64,000 nt of DNA, taken from Myxococcales bacterium. Its GTDB lineage: Bacteria; Myxococcota_A; Polyangia; Haliangiales; Haliangiaceae. The DNA lies in assembly GCA_016716835.1 (NCBI GenBank), contig JADJUW010000003.1, forward strand, positions 186,001 to 250,000. Reading direction: 5' to 3'. The notes beneath the pieces are model-generated. The model saw only the letters and a list, made by a program, of their open reading frames with translations. It was not told the DNA's origin and ran no database searches. The stretch's first letter is position 1, and each line of letters starts with the position of its first letter. The position numbers and the translations under genes are program-made. Shown here piece by piece: positions 39,772 through 49,257 of this stretch.

Positions 39772-39792
39772 GCGCGCTTCGCAATCCGGGCG

Positions 39793-40323
39793 CTACGGCG
39801 CTTCGGCGCAAAATTTATGGCCTTCTGGATCGATTGACTGTTCAGGCGCCGGCAGCGGCTCGCCGCCATTGGCGATCATTAGCTCCTCGTCGCGACATTC
39901 ATAGTCGTCGCGGCAATCGCCCGAGTCGCCGCAGCGGCGCATGCAATAGCGCACCTCGGTGGTGCGAACCGCGCACTTGCCGGTGAGGGTGCACACCTCG
40001 TCAAGCGAGCAGTCATCGGTGCCGTCATTGAGCGCGTCTTCGGTCGCGGGGTCGCATGGGCGGTTTTCGAACACCCCGGAGTAAAATCGTATGCACACGG
40101 ATTCATCCGGGCAGGTGTCGTAGTCGCACCCCAGGATGGTGCAGTAGCCGCCGTTTGCGGCATTGTCACAAATGCGCAGGCCGTTGATGTCGCAGTCGCT
40201 GTTGATAAAGCAGCTGTCGCCGATTTCTTTGCTGCAAGCAGCCCCGGCGCCGGCCGCGGCCAAGAGTACGGCCACAGCGGCGACCTGACGCAGTCGCGAT
40301 GGCAACGAGGCAAACACGTTCAT
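39793..40323 (-). CDS. Cys-rich lipoprotein of unknown function
   Basis: A 176-residue lipoprotein (lipobox AGAGAAC, Cys about residue 26) with about 18 Cys in the mature part, spaced as in myxobacterial Cys-rich secreted proteins (SDCDINGLRICDN, GCDYDTCPDESVC, CMRRCGDSGDCRDDYEC). It is probably heavily disulfide-bonded. No enzymatic motif is visible. ATG 40323 is favoured because TATAGG ends 9 bases upstream; an ATG at 40332 would add three residues. It converges on the YceI lipoprotein gene. Confidence 0.7.
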   Translation of the reverse strand: MNVFASLPSRLRQVAAVAVLLAAAGAGAACSKEIGDSCFINSDCDINGLRICDNAANGGYCTILGCDYDTCPDESVCIRFYSGVFENRPCDPATEDALNDGTDDCSLDEVCTLTGKCAVRTTEVRYCMRRCGDSGDCRDDYECRDEELMIANGGEPLPAPEQSIDPEGHKFCAEAP

Positions 40324-40420
40324 GGCCGGCATCCTATAGAGATACCAGACTCATGACAAGGCGACGCGGTTGCCTCGCCGAGGGGTGCCTCGCCGCGTGC
40401 GCTTGCCCTCCCCCGAGCGA

Positions 40421-40426
40421 TATGAG
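40421..40426 (+). promoter_or_regulatory. -10-like TATGAG before dtd
   Basis: TATGAG ends 11 bases before the GTG start of dtd at 40438; no Shine-Dalgarno sequence is present. Confidence 0.35.
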
Positions 40427-40437
40427 AGCGTGCGCCG

Positions 40438-40890
40438 GTGCGAGCGGTGCTCCAGCGCGTCTCCAGCGCCAGCGTGACAGTCGATGGCGCCGTGGTTGGC
40501 GAAATCGGCAAGGGCCTGGTCGCCTTGGTCGCTGCCGGGCAGGGTGATACGGAGACCGAGCTTGCCTATATCGTAGACAAGCTGGTTGGCCTGCGCATCT
40601 TTGGCGACGACGCCGGCAAGATGAATTTATCGGTGCTCGACTGTGGCGGTGCCGTGTTGTGGATCTCGCAGTTCACGCTCTATGGCGATGCGCGCAAAGG
40701 CAAACGGCCCGGCTTCACGGATGCGATGGCGCCCGAACCGGCTCGAGCCCTGTGGTCAAGCGGCGTTGACCTGTTGCGTCAAAGGGGCGTCGCGAACGTC
40801 GCGACCGGGGTCTTTGGCGCCGATATGCAAGTCTCGCTTTGTGGCGATGGGCCGGTGACCATTTTACTCGATTCTGCGCGTGGCTTTTAA
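40438..40890 (+). CDS. dtd: D-aminoacyl-tRNA deacylase
   Basis: Removes D-amino acids and glycine misattached to tRNA. The 150-residue protein has the family start (MRAVLQRVSSASVTVDGAVVGEIGKGLVALV), the catalytic SQFTLYGD segment and the C-terminal GPVT cis-Pro loop (GDGPVTILLDS; the usual Asn before xGPVT is Gly here). The GTG start is set by the conserved N-terminus. Confidence 0.94.
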   Translation: MRAVLQRVSSASVTVDGAVVGEIGKGLVALVAAGQGDTETELAYIVDKLVGLRIFGDDAGKMNLSVLDCGGAVLWISQFTLYGDARKGKRPGFTDAMAPEPARALWSSGVDLLRQRGVANVATGVFGADMQVSLCGDGPVTILLDSARGF

Positions 40891-40963
40891 GGTGCGGCCT
40901 CGCGACGCCTAAGTCGAAGTCAATGTTTCTAGGCGCACGGGGCTTGTGCCCGCATGCGTCACC

Positions 40964-40971
40964 TATATATT
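40964..40971 (+). promoter_or_regulatory. TATATATT -10 region before FadL-type gene 1
   Basis: An A/T-only octamer with two overlapping -10-like hexamers (TATATA and TATATT) ends 7 bases before ATG 40979. No Shine-Dalgarno sequence is visible. Confidence 0.35.
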
Positions 40972-40978
40972 GCGCCGC

Positions 40979-42295
40979 ATGCGCGAAAAACGCCGGTTCT
41001 GCACCGCGCTCGGGTGCCTAGGCGCGGTCAGCCTGCTCGCGGCGCTACCTGCGCTCGACGCCACCACGGCCCAAGCCTCGCCGCTTGACCTCTATGGTTT
41101 TGGCGGGCGCACTTCGGGCATGTCGGGGGCCGGGCTGGTGACGAGCAACGATTTTGATTCGGTGTTGCTTAATCCCGCGGGCCTGGCCTCGGCGCGGCTC
41201 AAGCGATTATCGATCGGCAACCTCTACGGCAAGCTGCGCCTGCTCATCGATGGCGAAGCGCGCGACGTCGCGCCTGCCAACGGCTTTGTCATCGGCGGTG
41301 TCATCCCGATCGGCTTTGGCGGGCCATGGCGCGATCGCGTGACACTTGGCATTGGCTTCTACGTGCCCACCGAATCGCTCGCGCACAACAAGGCGCCGTT
41401 TCCCGGCCAACCGCAATTCGCCTTGCTCGAGCAGCGCAGCCAGATCTTATCGGCCAACGTCAGCCTGGGCGTGTGGCTAAATGACGAATGGCAAGTTGGC
41501 GCAGGCATCACCGCGCTGGCGACGCTCACCGGCGACGTTAATATTACGGCCGACGAGCTCGGGCGCTTCAACTCGACCTCGGCGCAAAATCTGGTCACCA
41601 AGGCCGCGCCGATCGTGGGCGTGCAATGGTCGCCCAACTCCATGCCGGCCATGTTGGTGGGACTTGGCGTACGCGGCAAGACGTCGTCGGGCTACGACCT
41701 AAGTGTCTCCTCTGATTTTGGCTCGGTTGTGCCCATCGAGCTGCCGCAGATGCGGATCGCTGGCACGCCACAGTTTGAGCCACTCTCGGCCAACGCCGAG
41801 GCCGCGTGGACCTTGCCCGCCGGCTCGCCCAACAACACGCTTAAACTCATCGCCGCGCTGGCGTGGCAACAGTGGAGCAAATATCCGTTGCCGACGCTCA
41901 ATCCTGTCGCAAGCATGCCGGCCCAGCCATCACCCGATTTTCACGATATCGTGGTGCCACGCGCAGGCGTTGAATTTTCACGTGGCTGGCGCAGGTTGCG
42001 CCTCACGCCGCGCGCCGGTGTTGCGTTCTTTCAATCGCCGGCGCCAGAGATGACGGGCTTCCAATCGCTGCTCGATAACCACCGCATCGTGACCTCGGCG
42101 GGGCTGGGCGCGGCGATTCGCGCCGGTCACAACACGTTTACGATCGATGCATGGTGGCAGGCGCATGTGCTCTTGTCGCGGTCCCATCAAAAAGACCCCG
42201 ACTTGCAACCCGAGGGGACAACACCTGGATTTGATCAGATCGACACGAGTGGCCGAATTTATGCCGGCGGCGTCAGCGTGGGGGTGAGCCTGTGA
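40979..42295 (+). CDS. FadL/OmpP1-type outer membrane protein 1
   Basis: A 438-residue beta-barrel protein of the OmpP1/FadL/TodX family, which carries hydrophobic molecules across the outer membrane. It has a signal peptide (VSLLAALPALDATTAQA), the N-terminal plug motif SPLDLYGFGGRTSGMSGAGLV with DSVLLNPAGL, and the C-terminal aromatic strand pattern IYAGGVSVGVSL. I start at ATG 40979 on the basis of the signal peptide and the TATATT hexamer. The next gene overlaps its stop by four bases (GTGA). Confidence 0.85.
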   Translation: MREKRRFCTALGCLGAVSLLAALPALDATTAQASPLDLYGFGGRTSGMSGAGLVTSNDFDSVLLNPAGLASARLKRLSIGNLYGKLRLLIDGEARDVAPANGFVIGGVIPIGFGGPWRDRVTLGIGFYVPTESLAHNKAPFPGQPQFALLEQRSQILSANVSLGVWLNDEWQVGAGITALATLTGDVNITADELGRFNSTSAQNLVTKAAPIVGVQWSPNSMPAMLVGLGVRGKTSSGYDLSVSSDFGSVVPIELPQMRIAGTPQFEPLSANAEAAWTLPAGSPNNTLKLIAALAWQQWSKYPLPTLNPVASMPAQPSPDFHDIVVPRAGVEFSRGWRRLRLTPRAGVAFFQSPAPEMTGFQSLLDNHRIVTSAGLGAAIRAGHNTFTIDAWWQAHVLLSRSHQKDPDLQPEGTTPGFDQIDTSGRIYAGGVSVGVSL

Positions 42296-43650
42296 GGTCG
42301 CGACGCGGCCCTATGCGCGCGACGTGGCCGCGTGCGACCGCGATGGCGCTCTTGGCGACATGCGCGCTGGCAACGCACGTCAGCGCCAATCCTAATGACA
42401 TTTACGGCAACGGCGCGCGCGGCGCCGCCATGGGCAACGCCTCGGTGAGCAACGCCGACGACGGCTCGGCCAGTTATTATAACCCCGCGCTGCTGGTGAG
42501 CGGCGAGCACACGCACATCGATCTGGGCTACATGGTGGCGCAGCCGAATCTGCGCCTCAATGGCAAAAATGTCGGCGTCGATTCGCTGCACGGTTTCACC
42601 GTATCGCTGGTGCAGCCCGGCAATATTGGCAAGACCCGGGTCGCGCTAGGGCTCACCTTTTTCTCGCCCGACAATTATTTGACGCGACTGCAGAGCGCGC
42701 GCGCGGCGAGGCCGAGGTTTTTCTACTACCACAATCGGCCACAACGCCTGTTTGTCTCCTCGGCCCTTGGCGTCGCGATCACCAAGCGGCTGAGCCTTGG
42801 CGCCGGCATGATGGTGATGTCGCAATCTGAAGGTGAGGTGGTGCTCGATGGCCTGATCGCCGTGCCGGTACCCGAGCAGAGCAACCTGGCCCTCGACATC
42901 GACGTCGATCTCAACACCATCCGCTACGCCCACGTCGGGCTCGCGTTTCGCGCCACCGACTGGCTGCGCGTGGGCGCGGTCTATCGCGACAAGTTCACGT
43001 TGCGCGTCAAGCAGGTGTTTCGCGTCACCGGCGACATCGGCGCGCCGGGCGGAACGCCACTGGTCGAGGATGGCTTTCTCGCGCTCAAGACCGCGTTTCA
43101 AGATCTTTTTCAGCCGGCACAGCTGGTGCTCGGCGCGACGGTGCAGGCCACGCCACGCTTGGCGGTGGCGCTCGATTTGTCGTATCAGCGATGGAGCCAA
43201 TTCGAGAACCCTTCGACCATCACCGAGGTCGAGCTCGACGTCGGTCAATTTAACGATCAGGTGGATATTCCGCCGTCGGCGCCCATCTCAGATCCGAACT
43301 TCGCCGACATCTTGGTGCCACGGCTTGGCGCGGAATATGTCATGCCATGGCGCAAGAATTTGATCGCCTTGCGCGCGGGCTACGCCTATGAGCCCTCGCC
43401 GGCGCCGGCGCAAACTGGGGATTCCAATTTTATCGACAACAACAAGCATATTGCCTCGGTGGGCGGCGGGCTTGAGCTGCCGGGGCTGGGCACCATCGTG
43501 CCGTTGCCGGTCGCCTTTGATGCCTTCGTGCAATTCACCGTGCTCGAATCGCGCATGCATGTAAAGACCTCACCGGTCGACGAGATTGGTGATTTTCGCT
43601 CGTCAGGTACGGTGTGGGCGGCTGGCCTCACCAGTAGATGGAAATTTTAA
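42292..43650 (+). CDS. FadL/OmpP1-type outer membrane protein 2
   Basis: A 452-residue member of the same family: signal peptide (AMALLATCALATHVSA), plug NPNDIYGNGARGAAMGNASVSNADDGSASYYNPALLV, and repeated beta-strands ending in VWAAGLTSRWKF with a terminal Phe. The GTG start overlaps the stop of gene 1, so the two are translationally coupled and probably made together. It is closer to the fourth paralogue (46053) than to the first in its plug segment. Confidence 0.85.
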   Translation: MRSRRGPMRATWPRATAMALLATCALATHVSANPNDIYGNGARGAAMGNASVSNADDGSASYYNPALLVSGEHTHIDLGYMVAQPNLRLNGKNVGVDSLHGFTVSLVQPGNIGKTRVALGLTFFSPDNYLTRLQSARAARPRFFYYHNRPQRLFVSSALGVAITKRLSLGAGMMVMSQSEGEVVLDGLIAVPVPEQSNLALDIDVDLNTIRYAHVGLAFRATDWLRVGAVYRDKFTLRVKQVFRVTGDIGAPGGTPLVEDGFLALKTAFQDLFQPAQLVLGATVQATPRLAVALDLSYQRWSQFENPSTITEVELDVGQFNDQVDIPPSAPISDPNFADILVPRLGAEYVMPWRKNLIALRAGYAYEPSPAPAQTGDSNFIDNNKHIASVGGGLELPGLGTIVPLPVAFDAFVQFTVLESRMHVKTSPVDEIGDFRSSGTVWAAGLTSRWKF

Positions 43651-43673
43651 GTGACTAGGCAAGGGAGCAAGCT

Positions 43674-44678
43674 ATGACGCAAGCAAACAGTCGAGTGTTG
43701 GTCAGTGCCATGATGATGGCGGCGTCGCTCACGGCCGCATGTGGCCTGGGGCTGAGCGAGAGCCCCGCGGGTGGCTACGACAATCTGCCGTCGTCGGGCA
43801 TCGGACCGTATGTCCGGCCACCGGACGTCTTTGAGACGCCCAATCAAGAGCCGTGGATCTTGACCGAGTTACAGGCCGACCTCGCCGAGCCTTGGATCAT
43901 GCCGCGCGGTGATGGCGGCTTTCGCATTTGGTACTCACGCCAGGAATCCGGCCAGGCGGCGCCAAGAGAGATTTGGTATGCCGAATTCGCCAATTACGCG
44001 CAACCGCCGGACGTCGCGCCGAGCAGGGTGCTGGGGCCAACGCGGCCGTGGGAAGCAACCGAGATCGGCACGCCAAGCGTAATCGAGATCGGCGGCCAGC
44101 TGCGTATGTTCTATACCGGCGGCGACGAGGCTAGCAGCGTCGGGATGGCCACCTCATCAGACGACGGCGCCACCTGGACGGCCGAGGCTGATCCAATCTT
44201 AAGCGACGTCCGCTCTCCGTCGGTGGCGGTCGTTGGTGATGAATTGTGGCTGGTTGCGGAGCGCATCGACATGCCGGGTATTTGGCGCGCCAAGGCGCCG
44301 GTGGCCGATCCCGAGGCGTGGGTCTTTGATGCCGAGCCGATCGCAACGGCGCGCGGAGAGGTGGAAGACGCCTTTGATCGCGCCATCGTCGGCTCGCCGA
44401 CGATCGTTGCGCGCACCACCTCGGCCGGTCGCGTGCTGGTTGGCGTGTGGTTCACCGGCCTCACCGACGTCGTCAATAGTGATACCGCGTCGGTTGGCTA
44501 CGTTGGCACGTTCGATGGCATTACGTGGGAGCGCTATTCCACATCGCGTCCGGTGCTTGCGGCGCCAGGGCGCGAACCCTCGCTTGTCGTTGGGACCCGT
44601 ACGGGAATCATGGCGTTTAGCGGGCAAAAGGGCGCGCGCAGCGGCATTGCCTTGGCGGTGCATCCCTCGCCGCAATGA
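43674..44678 (+). CDS. Lipoprotein with beta-propeller-like (GH43/GH32-type) fold
   Basis: A 334-residue lipoprotein (lipobox SLTAAC, Cys about residue 23). The mature part has repeats of the type found in five-bladed propeller hydrolases: EPWIMPRGDGGFRIWYSRQ, GTPSVIEIGGQLRMFYTGGDEASSVGMATSSDDGATW and RSPSVAVVGDELWLVAE. The catalytic acidic residues cannot be assigned, so activity is uncertain. A Shine-Dalgarno GGGAG is 8 bases before the ATG. It sits between the two porin pairs and is probably cotranscribed with the first. Confidence 0.7.
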   Translation: MTQANSRVLVSAMMMAASLTAACGLGLSESPAGGYDNLPSSGIGPYVRPPDVFETPNQEPWILTELQADLAEPWIMPRGDGGFRIWYSRQESGQAAPREIWYAEFANYAQPPDVAPSRVLGPTRPWEATEIGTPSVIEIGGQLRMFYTGGDEASSVGMATSSDDGATWTAEADPILSDVRSPSVAVVGDELWLVAERIDMPGIWRAKAPVADPEAWVFDAEPIATARGEVEDAFDRAIVGSPTIVARTTSAGRVLVGVWFTGLTDVVNSDTASVGYVGTFDGITWERYSTSRPVLAAPGREPSLVVGTRTGIMAFSGQKGARSGIALAVHPSPQ

Positions 44679-44730
44679 CGCAAGGCAGGCGGCCATTTGC
44701 GGCGTCGCATGATTGAGTGAAGTGACGGCT

Positions 44731-46056
44731 ATGCTAGGGTACACGCACGTGCGAGATTGCCGCCTACAATGCTTGCGTCGTCGAGCCGTGGTTGCGGCGA
44801 GCGCGAGCGTCATCGCCGTCATCGCCAGCGGCGTGACGCAGCTTGGAGGGATGCTGCCGTACGCGGCTGCCTCACCCTTGGACCTCTTTGGGCAGGGCGC
44901 CAAAAGTGCGGGACGCGCCGGCGCCGGGGCAGTGACGTCCGTCGACGGCGAGGCGCTGGGATCAAACCCAAGCGGCGTTGCCGCCGAGCCAGATATTGCG
45001 GTCAGCATTGGCGAGATGTTCGGCGCCATCGAGCTGGTGGCGGGCGGCGAATCGCGGCCGGCACAAGCGCCACGCGGCACCACGCTGACGGCGATTATGC
45101 CGATTCGTCTCAACGGCTGGGCCAACAAACGTTTCATCCTCGGCGCCAAGGCATTCTTGCCCCGCGAAAACCTCGTCACCCTGTCCTACCCAGGCGGCGA
45201 GACGCCGGCCTTTACCTTGCTCGAGCAACGCACGCAAATGACCGAGCTTAGCGCCACGTTGTCGTACGCGTTGTCGCCGCGCCTGCGCGTGGGGGCCGGC
45301 GCGTCGGCGGTGCTGTCGCTCAATGGCCTGATTATCCTGCGCTCGAACGGCTTTGGCGGCCTCGATACCTTGGCCGACCAATCGGTCTTGGTCGACGCCG
45401 CGCCGCTGGTGGGGGTGCAATGGGATATCACGTCCCAGTTGCGCGTTGGCGGCGCCTATCGCGGTGCGCTAGCGGCGACGTATTACATAGATTTTATCAG
45501 CCGCACTGAGCCGTCGTTTCCGTTGCCGCTGCCCGCGTTGGTGCTGCAAGGCGTTGGCCAATACGAGCCGAGCCATTTTGAGTTTGGCGTTCAATGGAGT
45601 CCGGTGCCGGCGCTACGGTTTTTTGCCGATGTCACCTATGCGGCGTGGGGGGCGTATCCTCGTCCCGCCGAAAGCATCACCCCCGATACCTTGCCGGCGC
45701 TGCCGCGGCCCAATTTTGCAGATACGGTGGTGCCGCGCGCAGGTCTTGACGTGATCCTGCGCGTCGGCGATGGCGGCCGCGCCAAAGCCATGGCGTTCGC
45801 GTTGCGCGGCGGCTATAGCTTTGTTTCGTCGCCCGCGCCGGATGCCCCCGCATCGCAGGCAATTCTCGACAACGATCGCCACGTGGTCGGTGCGGGCGTC
45901 GGCTTTTCGGCGACGATGGGTGGCAATCGCTGGTACATAGATGCCTGGGTGCAAGCGCAGGAGCTGGCGGAGCGGCGTCATCTCCAGCTCGGTGCAGATT
46001 TTACCAGCGACGGCAGCATCAAGGCCGGCGGCGTCACGATTGGATCGTCGCTATGA
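44731..46056 (+). CDS. FadL/OmpP1-type outer membrane protein 3
   Basis: A FadL-type barrel of about 441 residues with signal peptide and plug SPLDLFGQGAKSAGRAGAGAVTSVDGEALGSNPSGVA, matching paralogue 1 in order and spelling. The start is uncertain: ATG 44731 is chosen, but a GTG at 44749, with TATGCT 13 bases before it, is an alternative. The C-terminus is IKAGGVTIGSSL. It overlaps the next gene by four bases (ATGA). Confidence 0.82.
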   Translation: MLGYTHVRDCRLQCLRRRAVVAASASVIAVIASGVTQLGGMLPYAAASPLDLFGQGAKSAGRAGAGAVTSVDGEALGSNPSGVAAEPDIAVSIGEMFGAIELVAGGESRPAQAPRGTTLTAIMPIRLNGWANKRFILGAKAFLPRENLVTLSYPGGETPAFTLLEQRTQMTELSATLSYALSPRLRVGAGASAVLSLNGLIILRSNGFGGLDTLADQSVLVDAAPLVGVQWDITSQLRVGGAYRGALAATYYIDFISRTEPSFPLPLPALVLQGVGQYEPSHFEFGVQWSPVPALRFFADVTYAAWGAYPRPAESITPDTLPALPRPNFADTVVPRAGLDVILRVGDGGRAKAMAFALRGGYSFVSSPAPDAPASQAILDNDRHVVGAGVGFSATMGGNRWYIDAWVQAQELAERRHLQLGADFTSDGSIKAGGVTIGSSL

Positions 46057-47399
46057 GTGGGCGCATGGACGGCTACAAGGCTGGGCGTTGCACCATGCTT
46101 ACGTGGGCCGCGACGATGTTGGTGGCGAGTGGGCTGCCGACGGCAGCGTTGGCTAGTCCTGCCGACTATATTGGCGCCGGCGCGCGCAACTCGGCCATGG
46201 CGAACACCGGCGTTTCGTCGACGCGCGACGCCTCGGCGAGCTTTTATAATCCTTCGGCGCTGGCGTGGCTGGGCGGCGCACATCTCGATCTCGGCTACAC
46301 CGTGGGCTTGCCCGAGCTCTCGCTCAACGATGTCCCGGTTGGGCCGGGCGATTTGCAGGCGTGGTATTTGGCGTTTGCGGCGCCGGGGACGTTGTTTGGC
46401 CACGCGGTTGCCGGCGGCATTGTCATCATGGCGCCGTTGCAAAAAGATCCGTTGCGCCGCAGCAACTCGCCCGAGTTCATGAAATTTGAGGGGCGGACCA
46501 AGCGCGTGCTGCTCGCCACGAGCGCGGCGTTTGCGATCACCGAGCGCTTTTCGGTCGGCGTCAGCGTGCAACACCTAGCCGGGCTGTCGGTGCAGTTAGG
46601 CATCGACGGCACCTTGGGCTATCCCTCGGGCGACGACAGCCGCTTGCAGCTAAACCTCGATGGCAAGGTCAAGAATTCGCGCTACACCCAAGTGGGCGCG
46701 ACATGGCGCGTAAGCGATGCGGTGACGCTTGGGGGGCTCTATCGACAAAAATTCGAGTTCCTTGAGGCGCAGGGCATCACGGTGCATGCTGACATTGGGC
46801 TCCCGGATTTGCCACCCGTAATTGACGATGCGTATCTGCAGGTCCAGGCGGCGGCCATCAAGACCTTTCAACCGGCGACCGCGTGGGCCAGCCTGACCGT
46901 GCAACCCAGTGAGCGGCTTGAGCTGACCACCGACCTTGGTTGGTTTGACTGGAGCGCGTTTCGCAATCCGCAGGCGAGCGTCACCGTCGAAAGCGATTTC
47001 GGCACGTTTGACGTGCCGATTGTGCCGAGCACACTCCGCCCACAACCGGGTTTCAAAGACGCCTATGCGGCGCGCGTGGGGTTTGAATTCTTGCCATCTG
47101 GTCCCACCTCGCGCTTTGCGTTTCGCGGCGGGTATGGCTATCAAAGCGCGGCCGGCGCGCCGCAGACCAACGTCAACAATTTCATAGATGGCGCGCTGCA
47201 GACCTTTGCCGCGGGCATGGGCGTGAGGTCAGAAGGTTTTGGCATTCTGTCGCGGCCACTATATTTCGACGTCTTTGCGCAGTGGGCAGTGCAGCCGACG
47301 CAGGCGCATATCAAGGCATCGCCCGCCGATCTCGTAGGCGACTATACCTCCAAAGCGCAGCAGCTCTCCTTTGGCGCCACGCTGCGGCTAGAGTTTTAG
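46053..47399 (+). CDS. FadL/OmpP1-type outer membrane protein 4
   Basis: A 448-residue FadL-type barrel with plug SPADYIGAGARNSAMANTGVSSTRDASASFYNPSALAW, close to paralogue 2, and a terminal Phe after a strand LSFGATLRLEF. The ATG overlaps the stop of protein 3. The order (LDL-type then N/PAD-type) repeats that of the first pair, so the four genes look like a duplicated two-gene unit. Confidence 0.85.
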   Translation: MSGRMDGYKAGRCTMLTWAATMLVASGLPTAALASPADYIGAGARNSAMANTGVSSTRDASASFYNPSALAWLGGAHLDLGYTVGLPELSLNDVPVGPGDLQAWYLAFAAPGTLFGHAVAGGIVIMAPLQKDPLRRSNSPEFMKFEGRTKRVLLATSAAFAITERFSVGVSVQHLAGLSVQLGIDGTLGYPSGDDSRLQLNLDGKVKNSRYTQVGATWRVSDAVTLGGLYRQKFEFLEAQGITVHADIGLPDLPPVIDDAYLQVQAAAIKTFQPATAWASLTVQPSERLELTTDLGWFDWSAFRNPQASVTVESDFGTFDVPIVPSTLRPQPGFKDAYAARVGFEFLPSGPTSRFAFRGGYGYQSAAGAPQTNVNNFIDGALQTFAAGMGVRSEGFGILSRPLYFDVFAQWAVQPTQAHIKASPADLVGDYTSKAQQLSFGATLRLEF

Positions 47400-47431
47400 C
47401 GTCCTATCGTGTTACCGTGACGGGGCTAGCC

Positions 47432-48400
47432 ATGCACGTTCGATTTTGGGGGGTACGTGGGTCGATCGCCATGCCGGGGCCGTCGACCAACCGCTATGGC
47501 GGCAACACCTCCTGCGTCGAGGTCACGCCGCGGGGAGCGTTGCCGATCATTATCGATGCGGGCACGGGCCTTCGGCCGCTGGGCAAGGCGTTGATGGGTG
47601 GGGCAGCTTCTGGCAGGCAGGACGAGATCGCGCAGCGCTTTGCTGATGGCCGCGCGGAAGGCCACATCCTCATTAGTCATACCCATTGGGACCACGTGCA
47701 GGGCTTGCCGTTTTTTGCGCCGTTTCGCGTCGCGGGCAATCGCTTTCAGATCTACGCGCGGGAGCGCCACGACGACAAGATGCAGGCGGTGTTCGCCTCG
47801 CAAACCGATGACGTCTATCTGCCGGCGCCGCTGACCAAGTTTCGCGCCGACCTGGCTTTTCGCGAGCTGCGCGACGACTCCGATTTTATGATCGGCGAGG
47901 CGCGCGTCCGATGTGCCCGGCTCAACCACCCGTGGATCGCGATGGCGTATCGCATCGATTGCGACGGTGCCTCCCTGGTCTACTGTTCGGACACCGCGCC
48001 GTTTCGCGACGTTCTGCTCGAGTATGATTTTGTCAAGGAGGCGCCCGTGCCGGGCGCGCCGCTTGATGCCAAGGTCGCCGCGCGCCTGGCCGATATGCAG
48101 GGCCAGTTGGTGGCGCTCATGCAAGGCGCGGATCTGCTGATCTATGACACGCAATTTACCGCGCAAGAATATGCGCAACGCCCGCATTGGGGCCATTCGA
48201 CGCCAAGCGACGCGCTGCAGATGGCGCGGCTGGGCAAGGTGAAGACGTTGTGCCTGTTTCACCACGCGCCGCTACGCAGCGATGACGAGCAAGATGCGAT
48301 CTTGGTCGCGACGCGCGCCGAGAGCGCTGCGGCCGGTGATGCCTTTGCGGTGATCGCGGCGCACGAAGGCCAAGAGCTGGCGCTGGGAGGCGCCCTCTAG
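47432..48400 (+). CDS. Metallo-beta-lactamase-fold hydrolase, metal site intact
   Basis: A 322-residue MBL-fold protein (MHVRFWGVRGSIAMPGPSTNRYGGNTSCVEV) with metal motif HTHWDHVQG (HxHxDH), a later Asp in VYCSDTAP and a WGHSTPSDAL His. It belongs to the group of bacterial MBL hydrolases related to cyclic-nucleotide phosphodiesterase or RNase Z-like enzymes; the substrate is unknown. ATG 47432 is chosen because homology starts at once. It overlaps the following paralogue by one base. Confidence 0.85.
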   Translation: MHVRFWGVRGSIAMPGPSTNRYGGNTSCVEVTPRGALPIIIDAGTGLRPLGKALMGGAASGRQDEIAQRFADGRAEGHILISHTHWDHVQGLPFFAPFRVAGNRFQIYARERHDDKMQAVFASQTDDVYLPAPLTKFRADLAFRELRDDSDFMIGEARVRCARLNHPWIAMAYRIDCDGASLVYCSDTAPFRDVLLEYDFVKEAPVPGAPLDAKVAARLADMQGQLVALMQGADLLIYDTQFTAQEYAQRPHWGHSTPSDALQMARLGKVKTLCLFHHAPLRSDDEQDAILVATRAESAAAGDAFAVIAAHEGQELALGGAL

Positions 48401-49257
48401 TGCGCGTGCAATGCTGGGGCGTGCGCGGCATGATCGCCGTGGCGGGCGCGGCGTATAACCGCTACGGCGGCAATACGCCGTGTATTTCGGTGGAGAGCGA
48501 GGCCGGCGATTTGCTCATTTTGAGCATGGGCACCGGCCTGTTTCATCTCGGTAATCACCTTATGACGCGAGAGTTTCGCGACGGCGCGGGCCACGCCACC
48601 ATCTTGATGGCGAACGCCATGTGGGATCACACGCAAGGGCTTGGTTTTTTTGCGCCGGTGTTCGTGCCTGGCAATCAGTTTACGCTTTGGGGCAACGCGG
48701 CCACGGCCGATGCCCTCGAGCGCATCATGGAAGGCGGCATGAACCCCAACGTGTCGCCGCTTCAGACGTTGCGCAATTTAGGCGCGGCGTTCACGATCAA
48801 GGCGACCCCGGTTGGTGCGCCGTTTGAGGTGGGCGCCTTTACCATCAGCGCGATCGCAAATCCCCACGGCACGGTAACCTCGCTGGCCTTTCGCATCTTG
48901 GAGCGCGCGACCGGCAAGGTCCTCGTGTTCGCGCCCGACGTGGGGTATGCCGATGCGGGCGCGCCAGCCGAAACCATCGCCCTGTATCGCGACGCCGACG
49001 TGCTAATTCACGACACGACGTTTTCCGTCGCCGACGATTTCGAAAACTTTGCCCTTGGCTACTCATCGGTGCGTGAGGCCGCGCAGGCCGCGGCCGCCGC
49101 CAACGTCAAAACTCTCGTCATGTTTCACTACGGCCCCGACTACACCGACGACGACATCGACGCCCTCTTCGCCGCCTGCCGCGCCGAACTCGACGCCGCC
49201 GGCGGCACGTCCGTCGCCCTCGACGCTGCGCGCGATGGCAGCGTGTTGACGCTTTAG
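48400..49257 (+). CDS. Metallo-beta-lactamase-fold paralogue with lost metal ligands
   Basis: A 285-residue paralogue of the preceding gene (VQCWGVRGMIAVAGAAYNRYGGNTPCISVE). The HxHxDH motif is degenerate: NAMWDHTQG keeps only the Asp-His, and the GHST motif reads GYSSVREA. A late FHYGPDYTDDD keeps a His. It is therefore probably inactive or uses a different site, possibly as a partner of the active copy. The GTG start overlaps the previous stop by one base, so the pair is coupled. Confidence 0.78.
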   Translation: MRVQCWGVRGMIAVAGAAYNRYGGNTPCISVESEAGDLLILSMGTGLFHLGNHLMTREFRDGAGHATILMANAMWDHTQGLGFFAPVFVPGNQFTLWGNAATADALERIMEGGMNPNVSPLQTLRNLGAAFTIKATPVGAPFEVGAFTISAIANPHGTVTSLAFRILERATGKVLVFAPDVGYADAGAPAETIALYRDADVLIHDTTFSVADDFENFALGYSSVREAAQAAAAANVKTLVMFHYGPDYTDDDIDALFAACRAELDAAGGTSVALDAARDGSVLTL

